This document shows positions 48,274 through 56,761 of a stretch of DNA of 64,000 nucleotides, piece by piece. The translations under genes were made by a program, and so were the position numbers. The stretch is taken from NCBI RefSeq assembly GCF_007954275.1, contig NZ_VOLT01000004.1, positions 62,001 through 126,000 of the forward strand, written 5' to 3'. The notes under the pieces are model-generated. The model saw only the letters and a program-made list of their open reading frames with translations. It had not been told where the DNA came from and did no database searches. The number at the start of each line of letters is the position of its first letter. Within the stretch, counting starts at the first letter, position 1. The DNA is from Colwellia demingiae. GTDB lineage: Bacteria > Pseudomonadota > Gammaproteobacteria > Enterobacterales > Alteromonadaceae.

Positions 48274-48630
48274 ATGTTCAGTAAAAATAACAAATCACCT
48301 TCGAATTATACCCCTCATAATTCGATCAAGCTAAAACCTACCTTATGTAAATTTCAGCCGTCAACATGGTTGAGCCTACCTAAATATTATCAAAAAACAG
48401 TCAAAAGTTTAGTAAAACATATTGCCGAGGGTAAGCCATATTTGTGCCTTGGAGATATAAAGGTTAAATGCAATAGCTTACTTATTCGCTTTCGTTTGGG
48501 CCGAAATCATCGTCTATTTTACTTCGCAGAAATTGTCATCATGAATTTTTCTTATTTACCAGGGAAGATTACGAAAAGTACTTTCATCGAATCTATTAAT
48601 TATTTATCTGATTATCAATTTATGAAATAA
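48274..48630 (+). CDS. 118-aa protein, possible RelE/ParE-like fold
   Basis: Small basic protein 17 nt before the viperin gene. The end of the chain (LLIRFRLGRNHRLFYF followed by beta strands and LPGKI) resembles the RelE/ParE toxin core in outline, but no antitoxin gene is adjacent and the active residues are not clear. It may instead be a viperin-associated protein. AAGGTATTTCTAA gives a weak ribosome site. Confidence 0.5.
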   Translation: MFSKNNKSPSNYTPHNSIKLKPTLCKFQPSTWLSLPKYYQKTVKSLVKHIAEGKPYLCLGDIKVKCNSLLIRFRLGRNHRLFYFAEIVIMNFSYLPGKITKSTFIESINYLSDYQFMK

Positions 48631-48647
48631 AAATAAGGAAAGAAACG

Positions 48648-49595
48648 ATGAAAAATATAGAAAGAACAATTAATGAGACCTATACGCCTAGTGAGTTAGT
48701 CATTAACTGGCATATAACCGAAGCCTGTAATTATAACTGTACTTACTGTTTTGCTAAGTGGGGAAAACCTAATGAATTACATCGTTCATTAGAGGCCATT
48801 GAAAAGCTATTAGATAACTTAGCGGACTACTTCATTAAAGGAAACTCATCACTGAAGCAAAAGCTTGGCTATGAAAATGTTCGTCTTAATATTGCTGGCG
48901 GTGAGCCAATGATGTTGGGCAGTACTTTTTCAATTGTTTTGATGTTAGCGAAACAAAAAGGTTTTAAAACGTCAATTATCACTAACGGCCACTATCTGCT
49001 AAATAGTAAATTCGACCTTCCTAATAATGTATTGGATATGGTTGGGATTAGTTTTGATAGTCAACGTTATGATGTTAGGTGTGAGATAGGAAGAGTAGAT
49101 AGAAAAGGGAACTCATTAAGCTCTGATGATTTGAAATTTGCATTAAAAAAGTTATCAAGTACACAAAAAGGCATAAAAACTAAGATTAACACTGTTGTTA
49201 ATAAGCTTAACTGGCAGGAGAATTTCTCTAGTTTAATTTCAGAAATAAAGCCTTATAAATGGAAAATATTACATGTCATGCCATATGGAGAAGATGAGCT
49301 TCTTATTTCCAAGGAACAATTTAACTACTTCGTGAATATGCATAGTAACGCAGGATTACCTATTTTTGCTGAATCTAATTCTGCCATGACGGAGTCTTAC
49401 TTAATGATTGACCCTAAAGGGCGCTTTTATCAGAACTCATCAAGTGGCCCTGGTTATAAATATAGTGAATGTATAAATGATATAGGGGCCGAAGTAGCAT
49501 TAAAACAAATTAACTTTAACCATGCAGTTTTCATAGCTCGTTATTTTCCGATTGAATCAATAGCAATATTGGAAAATAAAGTGGTAGCTTCATGA
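48648..49595 (+). CDS. prokaryotic viperin (antiviral radical SAM enzyme)
   Basis: 315-aa radical SAM enzyme of the prokaryotic viperin family. The cluster motif C27-x3-C31-x2-C34 lies in NWHITEACNYNCTYCFAKW, and the SAM-binding GGE is in NIAGGEP. The length and the NWH lead-in to the cysteines are characteristic of pVips rather than of general radical SAM enzymes. Viperins convert nucleoside triphosphates to chain-terminating ddh-nucleotides that stop viral RNA synthesis; which nucleotide is used here cannot be told. No nucleotide-kinase partner is adjacent. GGAAAGAAACG precedes the ATG. Confidence 0.88.
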   Translation: MKNIERTINETYTPSELVINWHITEACNYNCTYCFAKWGKPNELHRSLEAIEKLLDNLADYFIKGNSSLKQKLGYENVRLNIAGGEPMMLGSTFSIVLMLAKQKGFKTSIITNGHYLLNSKFDLPNNVLDMVGISFDSQRYDVRCEIGRVDRKGNSLSSDDLKFALKKLSSTQKGIKTKINTVVNKLNWQENFSSLISEIKPYKWKILHVMPYGEDELLISKEQFNYFVNMHSNAGLPIFAESNSAMTESYLMIDPKGRFYQNSSSGPGYKYSECINDIGAEVALKQINFNHAVFIARYFPIESIAILENKVVAS

Positions 49596-49684
49596 AAACC
49601 ATTACGGTTAGAAAATCAGTTTCATTAAATTTATGTCGGATTAATAGCTGTGTCATTACAGTAACCAATGGAGAAGTAAAATGA
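49592..49684 (+). CDS. 30-aa coupled peptide after viperin
   Basis: Tiny ORF whose ATG overlaps the viperin stop (ATGA) and whose TGA overlaps the next gene's ATG. It starts MKTITVRKSV and is rich in Val, Thr and Ser with two Cys. The double overlap supports translation, at least as a coupler. Function unknown. Confidence 0.35.
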   Translation: MKTITVRKSVSLNLCRINSCVITVTNGEVK

Positions 49685-51096
49685 ATAAAGGAATGACAGA
49701 TTTAGAGCTGGTTTTAAATTTTGGTAACTTGGTATCGAAAACATATGGGACTGCGGTTAAGTTTATAGAGTTAAATCCTGATCATTCACTTGTTGAATTC
49801 AGAAGTTTAGCAACTTTACTTTGTAACCATATCTTAGATAAAGCAAATGAAGATTTTCAACATTGGACTCTAGAGGAGAAAATAGATCTATTATTCGACA
49901 GTCAGCTAATAACATCGTCTGCGAGGAGAAATTTACACCAAATCAGAAAACTTGGTAATTCATCTGCTCATAAACACGATCTTATTTCTGCGAAGGACGA
50001 GAAATCATTTATTAAACTATCAAGAGAAAACCAAATACAAGAATCCAATGAGGCAAGAAGCTTAATTATTGATGTGTTATCTGACTTATATGTGTTTTGG
50101 TTAAAAAAAGGATCTTTACCTAAAATAATTCAAATTGAAAATAAATCTGAAAGTTATAAAGAGCTTTTATTAGAAGGAGCAATATCGACTGATTATCAAG
50201 CAAAGTACTTAGCTGGAATAGTGTATAAATCTCTGGCTGAAGAATATGACCGGACTCTGCCATTAATGGCTGATGATGATTCTGAAACTAAATTAATACT
50301 GCTTTATGAGTGTGCGATGGCTCACTTTAAAGCAGCATATAAATTAAGTATAAATATAGGATTTAATTTATCCTCAGCCATAGAGAAAGAAGCTTTATAT
50401 TTCAAATACTGTGATCTGAACTATTTGTATGAGTATGGTTCAATTGTTTATTCTGGATATTTAGGTGAGGATAAAATTTCAATAGGTATTGAGTTGCTCA
50501 CCATCGCAGCTAAAAGAGGTTTTGGCAGAGCACAAGCAGACCTAGCTTGTTATATTTATGATAAAGGTGATGATTACCTATTAGCAAAAAAGTATGCTGA
50601 GGAAGCGGTAAAACAGGATGTTATAGAAGGTAATCGTTTATTATTTCATTATTTTTCTGAAGGGAAAGCGATTAAGACAAACATTAAACTTGCTCTAATG
50701 CACATAGACAAGGCTATTAAAACAGGGTGCCCACAGGCATCATGGGATCTTGGGAGAGCTTATTTCGATTCTGATCATATAGAGCAAGATTTCGAAAAAT
50801 CTAAAATTTATTTATTAAAAGCAATTGAGCAGGGGCATAAGCAAGCTTATCTTTTTTATGAATTTAATTTCAACAACTTGGCTGAAAAAATGGCATCAGG
50901 TCTAAAACGCTTTGGAGAGGAAATAATCTCTTCTCTTGAGTCACACATACCACAAAAACAAGTCCCTGTTAGAAGTAAAAAGATAAAGCCAAATGAAAAG
51001 TGTGAGTGTGGAAGTGAGAAAAAATACAAAAAATGTCATGGCTCTCCTGCTATGACATTGAAAGTTATAGAGGAAATACGAAAAGGTAACTATTAA
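49681..51096 (+). CDS. DUF4145-Sel1 repeat-SEC-C protein
   Basis: 471 aa with three recognisable parts. First is an N-terminal DUF4145-like helical domain (~15-140; LRNLAT-type region VEFRSLATLLCNHILD, LHQIRKLGNSSAHKH). Second are Sel1-type TPR repeats (~200-400; GIELLTIAAKRGFGRAQADLA, KIYLLKAIEQGHKQAYLFY). Third is a C-terminal SEC-C zinc motif (KCECGSEKKYKKCHG). DUF4145 is often found in defence loci and next to restriction enzymes. It is coupled through the 30-aa ORF to viperin, so it may belong to that system. No catalytic site is seen. Confidence 0.75.
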   Translation: MNKGMTDLELVLNFGNLVSKTYGTAVKFIELNPDHSLVEFRSLATLLCNHILDKANEDFQHWTLEEKIDLLFDSQLITSSARRNLHQIRKLGNSSAHKHDLISAKDEKSFIKLSRENQIQESNEARSLIIDVLSDLYVFWLKKGSLPKIIQIENKSESYKELLLEGAISTDYQAKYLAGIVYKSLAEEYDRTLPLMADDDSETKLILLYECAMAHFKAAYKLSINIGFNLSSAIEKEALYFKYCDLNYLYEYGSIVYSGYLGEDKISIGIELLTIAAKRGFGRAQADLACYIYDKGDDYLLAKKYAEEAVKQDVIEGNRLLFHYFSEGKAIKTNIKLALMHIDKAIKTGCPQASWDLGRAYFDSDHIEQDFEKSKIYLLKAIEQGHKQAYLFYEFNFNNLAEKMASGLKRFGEEIISSLESHIPQKQVPVRSKKIKPNEKCECGSEKKYKKCHGSPAMTLKVIEEIRKGNY

Positions 51097-51116
51097 AGTA
51101 GAATTCTTATTTATAG

Positions 51117-51508
51117 GTGATTTTAAAGAGGATTATAGCGTTAACTGAAAGTGAAGGATGGCATGAGTATTTATCAGAGCCAGCATGGGTTAATCCCCCT
51201 TACTCATTGAATATACATTGGAATTTTTATGCTCTGATGTTCATATCAATATTATTGGAATTAATTAAAGGAGAAAACTTAGCAATAAATATTACTACCT
51301 CCAAGAATTGTGTGAACAAAAACATGCTATGAGATCCGCTTTATCTAAAATGCCATCCGTATTATATTTTGAATTAGTTAAGCGAATTGACGTTGGTATA
51401 ATGGAAAAAAACAACAAAAATGAGCTGTTGTTATGTTTAGAAATCATCTTTGATTTAAGGACTATTTTAGACAAAGAAGAGGATGAATATAATGCTAGTT
51501 TTGATTAA
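51117..51508 (+). pseudogene. probable frameshifted small gene
   Basis: Two short frames look like the halves of one gene. Frame one (from 51117) runs sensibly to LLELIKGENLAINI near 51290. The sense then continues in another frame as SNKYYYLQELCEQKHAMR to the stop at 51508 (acidic end EEDEYNASFD). A one-base change around 51280-51290 would join them. An AAAGGAG at 51268 could instead start a short peptide. No family recognised. Confidence 0.4.
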
Positions 51509-51731
51509 AATCATTTAATCAGATATTTAGTTCATCTCATAAATATGAGGTGAACTGTATTAGCTGAAAATTAAGGGCTGCTTCTAAATATAAAGCTGCC
51601 CATTTTTAATGAATAGTCCAATATAATACGTATTAATCATTATTTGTTGTATTTTCTGATATAGTGATTTTTATTTAACCTTGTTTTTCTTCAATAAAAA
51701 CATTGCTATAAATTATTTAAAAGGAATTTTC

Positions 51732-52097
51732 ATGGATAGCGTTATTGTTTTTTTCTCAACTCCTGAAGGAGTTGCACTTTGTAGTCTCGTTACTATTGCC
51801 AGTTTGATTTTTGGATTTTTACAAAAATCTAAAGTCATAAAAATATCAAATAAAATCGACTCTAAAAATAATATTATTACAATATTAGAAGCTAAAAATA
51901 TTAAACTCACTCAAGATATTACATCGACTTCCGATTCTAATAATGAGTTAAAACTTATTAACTCTAGATTAACTGCAACAGTAAATAATTTAGAAAAGGG
52001 TGATTTAAGCCAAAATGAACAGTCAGTTAACCAACACGGTAAAAATAACATTAATAATGGAAATATTAGTGGTGATTTTAACCTTGAGTTATCTTGA
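51732..52097 (+). CDS. ABC-3C system: membrane-anchored small component
   Basis: 121 aa from ATG 51732, which has AAAAGGAA before it; a TTG at 51681 is less likely. One membrane helix (VALCSLVTIASLIFGFL, ~14-30) is followed by a coiled coil (~45-90) and an Asn/Gly-rich tail (NQHGKNNINNGNISGDF). This kind of tail is common in small proteins of ABC three-component loci. It overlaps the next gene by 4 bp. It is likely the membrane effector or an anchor. Confidence 0.6.
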   Translation: MDSVIVFFSTPEGVALCSLVTIASLIFGFLQKSKVIKISNKIDSKNNIITILEAKNIKLTQDITSTSDSNNELKLINSRLTATVNNLEKGDLSQNEQSVNQHGKNNINNGNISGDFNLELS

Positions 52098-52660
52098 GCA
52101 AATGTATGATTAAAAATCTAGTAAATGTTGGGACAGTTGGAAGGGATATTATTCTTACTGAATCAGCAGAACAGAAAGTTGATTCGGTAGTGAATTCTTT
52201 GCTTACAGAAATTTCATTAACTCCCATTAAAATTGATTTTAGAAAAAGAAGTGTGCCAGCAGATGTTGTTATTAAGGTCGATTATAATAATTTACAGTCT
52301 CAACGCTTTATTTTAAGTCAATATCAAGCATATTCAGCCTCCATTGAAACCTCTTACGAAAGTATTGATAAAAACATTATAAATGGGAAAGCAAAAGTTT
52401 TTATGATGTTAGATGATCTATATTTCAAAGCGTTATCTGATATAGGGCTTGATCCTGTTTTTGGTGATGTGGACATTGAGCTTATACGTGAACATGCTGA
52501 TAATATAATAGTAAAGATAATAAAAGGACTTAAAGACTTCTGCTACAAGTCTTCTAATACACCGAGCGATAAAGAATCTGTTGAAATTGGTGTTAATGTG
52601 ATTGTCGCACACGCATTTGTTGAGTGTCGAATCTTGGAGAATCCGAATGCTACCCTATAA
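52094..52660 (+). CDS. ABC-3C system: C-terminal-domain protein
   Basis: 188 aa. TTG at 52094 overlaps the upstream stop; ATG 52106 is an alternative. Its features agree with the CTD component of ABC three-component systems (SQYQAYSASIETSYESIDKN, then a helical C-terminus AHAFVECRILENP), but with no fused nuclease or other effector. The effector is therefore probably the membrane protein upstream. The gene overlaps the middle component by 14 bp. Confidence 0.6.
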   Translation: MSKCMIKNLVNVGTVGRDIILTESAEQKVDSVVNSLLTEISLTPIKIDFRKRSVPADVVIKVDYNNLQSQRFILSQYQAYSASIETSYESIDKNIINGKAKVFMMLDDLYFKALSDIGLDPVFGDVDIELIREHADNIIVKIIKGLKDFCYKSSNTPSDKESVEIGVNVIVAHAFVECRILENPNATL

Positions 52661-52877
52661 TGGCTGTCATCCCGAAATTAATGTGTTGTTCATTGGAGGC
52701 TACATATTAAAAACGCTTGAACAACAGCAAAGTATCAATATCGAGTTATTATTCAAAAAGGGAAGTAATGAGTTAAAAGTATCAACCGATCATTTGATAC
52801 TTGCTCTTGACTGGTTATACGTTATTTCAGCTATTAACTATAAAAAGAATGAGATTACACTTAATGAAGTTAAATAA
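52647..52877 (+). CDS. ABC-3C system: middle component
   Basis: 76 aa from ATG 52647 with TTGGAGAA upstream. The pattern INVLFIGGYILKTLEQQ then STDHLILALDWLYVISAINY is that of ABC-3C middle components, small helical proteins linking the CTD protein and the ATPase. Overlaps both neighbours by 14 bp. Confidence 0.65.
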   Translation: MLPYNGCHPEINVLFIGGYILKTLEQQQSINIELLFKKGSNELKVSTDHLILALDWLYVISAINYKKNEITLNEVK

Positions 52878-54558
52878 TTTTTTACTTGAAATTGATGGTA
52901 AAACAATTCGTGATATTAAATTTGAAGATAACCTTAATATCATAATTAATGATAAAAATTTATCTATGTCAGGAAATAGTGTTGGGAAATCCACTCTTGG
53001 TCGTGTACTAGATTACCTTTTTAATGGTTCAATCAAAGATATATATGTTGATCGAGATAATGATTCAACGAATAAGGAAATTGAAAACCTATTTAATAAA
53101 CAGAAGGTGTACGCTTCACTAACTTATAGTGGTTTAGATGGTTTACCTAGTACGATTAAAAGACAGTTAAGCATTGAAAAAAACTCCAAAAATTACTTTA
53201 TCAATGGAGTACCAAAATCATCGAAAGAATACATTTCACATATAATGAAGACCATTTTTAATATTGTTTCAAATAAACCTACTATTCGCAAAGTAGCTCC
53301 TAAATTTTTTAGGACAAACCAGTATCGTATGTTGCATAACACTAAACTACTTGATGAATATAGTAAAAGTAGTAAAAGTGATTTTAGTATAGTTATGTTG
53401 TATCTATTTGGTTTTGAAAAAACCTCATTATTAACAGAAAAGCATGAGTTGAATCTAAAAATAAAAAAGTACGAGAAACAAACGCAAGTGCTTGGTTCAA
53501 TAATAAAAGATGATAAAATTAAAGGTGCAATTACTGAAATTAAAAGAAAGATAGCAATACTTGAAAAAGAAGTCTTATCGACAGATAAAGGCGTTGATAA
53601 ACTTGTACTTGTGTCTGAAATTAATGAAATTGATGATAAAGAGAATAAGCATATTGATTCACTCATAAACCTTGATGTTAAAATCAAAAATGTGCAGCGT
53701 ACAAATAAAATTTTAAACAATGATGATAGAACTTATCTCGTGTCTGAATTACAACGTATATATGAATACGCCTCCGTCAGTATTGATTCAGTAATACGTG
53801 ATTATGATGATTCATTAGAATTTCATAAGCAATTAATCGAAACAAAAAAAGAATTTCTATCTTCGGGATTACCAGCTTTAGAGAAGATAAAGAGGGAAAC
53901 TGAACTAGAAGTGCAACAATTGCGAAGTAATAAAAGTTCTCTCTACTCACAAATTAGCTCAAAACAAAATATAAATGAACTATCTGCAACAGTTAAAGAA
54001 ATTGGTGTTTTGACTAAAGAACTTATCAATAATACAGCGATAATTGATAAACAAGAAGCTACTGATTTAAACCTTGGACAGACTACTGATTTATTAATAG
54101 AACTGTTAGTCAAACTAGCTAGCCAATTAAAATGTGTAAATGATTTTGAGTCAAAATTTATTGAGAACTTTAAGATATACACAAATGAATTTTATGGTGT
54201 GGAGTACAATTTCAGTCTCAATTTAGATGATGAAAAAGGTGAATGTGATCCTAGCGTAGACGAAACGGAATCAAACAATGAAGGGGGGTTAAAACGTTTA
54301 GAAATCATTTCTTTTGATTTGGCTTACATTAAAACTATTAGTGATATGGAAGCAAATAGACCTTCCTTTGTTGTTCACGACTCTATAGATGATATAGACA
54401 ATGAGCTAATCGTGAAAATGTTTGAAATATCTCAAAGCCTATCAGGTCAGCAAATAGTGTCGGTATTAGCAGATAAACTATCTGCTGAACAATATAAAAA
54501 ATACAAACCATTTATGATTCTAGAACTTAGCCAAAGTAATAAATTTTTTAAAATTTAA
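52864..54558 (+). CDS. ABC-3C system: DUF2326 SMC-like ATPase
   Basis: 564 aa from ATG 52864, chosen because the extra upstream residues are not family-like. It begins with a beta hairpin and Walker A (SGNSVGKSTLGRVLDYLF, ~residues 38-55), has long coiled-coil arms (~195-420), and ends with the DUF2326 C-terminal part: GLKRLEIISFDLAYIKT and Walker B-like PSFVVHDSIDD. It is the DNA- or damage-sensing ATPase of the system. It completes a four-gene set with overlapping ends. Confidence 0.82.
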   Translation: MKLNNFLLEIDGKTIRDIKFEDNLNIIINDKNLSMSGNSVGKSTLGRVLDYLFNGSIKDIYVDRDNDSTNKEIENLFNKQKVYASLTYSGLDGLPSTIKRQLSIEKNSKNYFINGVPKSSKEYISHIMKTIFNIVSNKPTIRKVAPKFFRTNQYRMLHNTKLLDEYSKSSKSDFSIVMLYLFGFEKTSLLTEKHELNLKIKKYEKQTQVLGSIIKDDKIKGAITEIKRKIAILEKEVLSTDKGVDKLVLVSEINEIDDKENKHIDSLINLDVKIKNVQRTNKILNNDDRTYLVSELQRIYEYASVSIDSVIRDYDDSLEFHKQLIETKKEFLSSGLPALEKIKRETELEVQQLRSNKSSLYSQISSKQNINELSATVKEIGVLTKELINNTAIIDKQEATDLNLGQTTDLLIELLVKLASQLKCVNDFESKFIENFKIYTNEFYGVEYNFSLNLDDEKGECDPSVDETESNNEGGLKRLEIISFDLAYIKTISDMEANRPSFVVHDSIDDIDNELIVKMFEISQSLSGQQIVSVLADKLSAEQYKKYKPFMILELSQSNKFFKI

Positions 54559-54716
54559 ACTATCAGATGAAATGTATTTAATTAACATATAATATCTAAG
54601 AATATAGCCACTTGCTATTGATAAAATTCCGCTTTAGCAATCTATTATGTTTGTATGGAAGGATTTTTATAATCAACTGGTTAAATACCATTTAAACTTT
54701 ATTTAAAGGAATATAT

Positions 54717-55253
54717 ATGAGTCTTGTTTATAGTCAAAAGTGTGTAATGAAGTTTAAGTCCGATTCTCGTGAAGAAATTAATGTGAGTATTACTGATTCA
54801 AGTTTTGTTGAGCAATCAGCTATTGATACTATTATGAAAAGGGTGGATACACTGGATTTTGTTCCACACGGTTATAAGTTACAAAAAGAACATAATTGGA
54901 GTGAAAGTAAGATAAATTATACAATTAATTTGTATAAAGAGTGGTTAGTTCTTCAAGTGCTGTACGAAGATCTATCATTTGCTCCTAGTGAGTTAGTTGA
55001 TGAGTTTTGGCATATTCATATTTTGGATACTCGCAAATATATGAATGATTGTAATTCAATAAAAGGTGAATTCATCCATCATTACCCCTATTTTGGTTTA
55101 ACAGATCAAGAGAATGAAACTGTTCTTGAATCAGGCTTTCAATTAACTAAAAAGCTTTATTTATATCATTTTGGGCATTGCGAACTTGGTTTTAAAGGTG
55201 AAATGTCTGCTTCATGTGGCTGTCGTTCAGGCAATGGCGGTAGTTGTCGTTAA
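54717..55253 (+). CDS. DUF1399/GRDP-like protein with Cys/Gly tail
   Basis: 178 aa. The central part (~75-155) matches the glycine-rich-domain-protein-like family: LVDEFWHIHILDTRKYMNDC, HHYPYFGLTDQENE, then KKLYLYHFG. The tail is short and unusual: SASCGCRSGNGGSCR with three Cys in 12 residues. It heads the five-gene cluster and its stop touches the next start (TAATG). It could be a substrate protein or peptide precursor carrying a modifiable tail, or a metal-binding protein. ATG 54717 follows AAAGGAATAT. Confidence 0.65.
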   Translation: MSLVYSQKCVMKFKSDSREEINVSITDSSFVEQSAIDTIMKRVDTLDFVPHGYKLQKEHNWSESKINYTINLYKEWLVLQVLYEDLSFAPSELVDEFWHIHILDTRKYMNDCNSIKGEFIHHYPYFGLTDQENETVLESGFQLTKKLYLYHFGHCELGFKGEMSASCGCRSGNGGSCR

Positions 55254-56083
55254 TGACAATTTTAAAATTATCAAAATTGTTTCAAGATAATCAACAAATT
55301 AACTTGAAGCAATTAGACACGAAAGATGAATATAGAGATTATATTAAAAACAATAAAAGTTTTACAAATCTAATTAGCTCTATCAAGACTATATTGAAAG
55401 AAGATAAATATATTATTGTAAGAGGGTTAGTAAGTGATTCAGATAAATTTTTTGAGGTCTTTGTTGAAGAGTTTGGACTTTTTTATGGGGCTGTAGAAAA
55501 AACAGGAATTAAAATTGACTGTGATTACACTGGCTGTAATCGAAAAGCCCTTGGCTTGCATAATGATGATGCCATTGATATTAAGAACCAACCAAAGTTT
55601 GGTTTTATACAAGTAACCAATCCCGATCCTGTCCTCCATGTAATGAACGGAATTGTTATAATCAGTGAATTAGTAAACAAACTTAAGTATGAAAATCCAG
55701 ACTTGTTAAAGTCGCTTCTTAATAACCCAGTCCCAATGCTTTCATATGGCGTTAATTATGTTGATAAGAATAATGACGAAATTGTAATTAACGAGCCTGT
55801 TCTATATAAAAAAAATAATGAATACCACGTTCGATTTGATGATAGTCGAATTGGACATTTTTATTACAAAAATAAATTAGCTCAAAGCTCTAATGAACTT
55901 GACATGATAGAGAAATTTATCAAAGTGTCTCATAGTATAAAACATGAGTTTCATCTAGAGTGTGGTGATATTCTGATTCATGATAATTTAACTACTTTAC
56001 ATGACCGTAGTGAGTGTTCTATCGAAATTAATTTTGATGGAAGTTTTAACACACGGGAAATCAGGGCATGTTTTGCTAGGTAA
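55253..56083 (+). CDS. TauD/TfdA-like Fe(II)/2-oxoglutarate oxygenase
   Basis: 276 aa from ATG 55253. The iron triad is visible: H103-x-D105 (LGLHNDDAID) and H250 (DNLTTLHDRSE). The 2-oxoglutarate-binding Arg is R268 or R271 (TREIRACFAR). The family hydroxylates or otherwise oxidises small molecules or amino-acid side chains. In this operon it may modify the product of the preceding gene or a metabolite. Substrate unknown. Confidence 0.78.
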   Translation: MTILKLSKLFQDNQQINLKQLDTKDEYRDYIKNNKSFTNLISSIKTILKEDKYIIVRGLVSDSDKFFEVFVEEFGLFYGAVEKTGIKIDCDYTGCNRKALGLHNDDAIDIKNQPKFGFIQVTNPDPVLHVMNGIVIISELVNKLKYENPDLLKSLLNNPVPMLSYGVNYVDKNNDEIVINEPVLYKKNNEYHVRFDDSRIGHFYYKNKLAQSSNELDMIEKFIKVSHSIKHEFHLECGDILIHDNLTTLHDRSECSIEINFDGSFNTREIRACFAR

Positions 56084-56085
56084 TT

Positions 56086-56754
56086 ATGAAAGTATATGAT
56101 GTTGATAGACAAATACAAAATGAAAGTAATTTTCCATTTTGGTTTTCCATACTAAAAGAAGCAGATGAAGTATTAGACATCAGTAAAGTGAAGTCTGTTA
56201 TGGATTTTGGTTGTGGGAATGGAATGTTTAGTCAATTAGTTAATTGTAAATATCCCCATTTGAATATCTATGGGGTGGAAATAGACCCTAGTTTGGTAGA
56301 ATTTTGTAACCAGAATAACCAAATTTCAACTATTAATTTCATACATTATAATGAGATGACATTAATAAAAAAAATAGATGTCGTCTTTTCTCAAGAAGTT
56401 GTTTATACGCAAAAATCAATTAATATGCATGCTAAAGAAATATTCAACGTGTTGAATGACGGAGGATATTATATTTTCACTATAGGGTGCCATATAGACA
56501 ATCCAACTTGGCCGAAAAGAAGAGATAAGATAAGGGCGAGTGAAAAATATTTCGCTTTTGATTATTCATTAAAAGATATTGCAGATGCTTTTTTTAATGT
56601 AGGTTTTAGAGTGACTATTAAAAGATTACCTCTTCATGTGCCAATAAAATATGTTCCAAATGATAATGGTGAATTCGATAATATAGTTGATATGCTAAAT
56701 TCATGCGAAGAACAAAAAACTTTATTTGTAATGTTAAAACCAAAATATAAATAG
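56086..56754 (+). CDS. class I SAM-dependent methyltransferase
   Basis: 222 aa. The SAM-binding motif I is VMDFGCGNGMFSQL (~38-51), with the acidic post-I end GVEIDPSLVEF and motif IV region DVVFSQEVV. It resembles small-molecule methyltransferases. It begins 2 nt after the oxygenase gene and ends 7 nt before the UvrA-like gene. Target unknown. Confidence 0.82.
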   Translation: MKVYDVDRQIQNESNFPFWFSILKEADEVLDISKVKSVMDFGCGNGMFSQLVNCKYPHLNIYGVEIDPSLVEFCNQNNQISTINFIHYNEMTLIKKIDVVFSQEVVYTQKSINMHAKEIFNVLNDGGYYIFTIGCHIDNPTWPKRRDKIRASEKYFAFDYSLKDIADAFFNVGFRVTIKRLPLHVPIKYVPNDNGEFDNIVDMLNSCEEQKTLFVMLKPKYK

Positions 56755-56761
56755 AGATATT

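Noticed and set aside
48274-48630. Toxin-antitoxin pair
   Set aside because: The RelE/ParE-like outline is weak and no antitoxin gene is next to it; the next gene is viperin.
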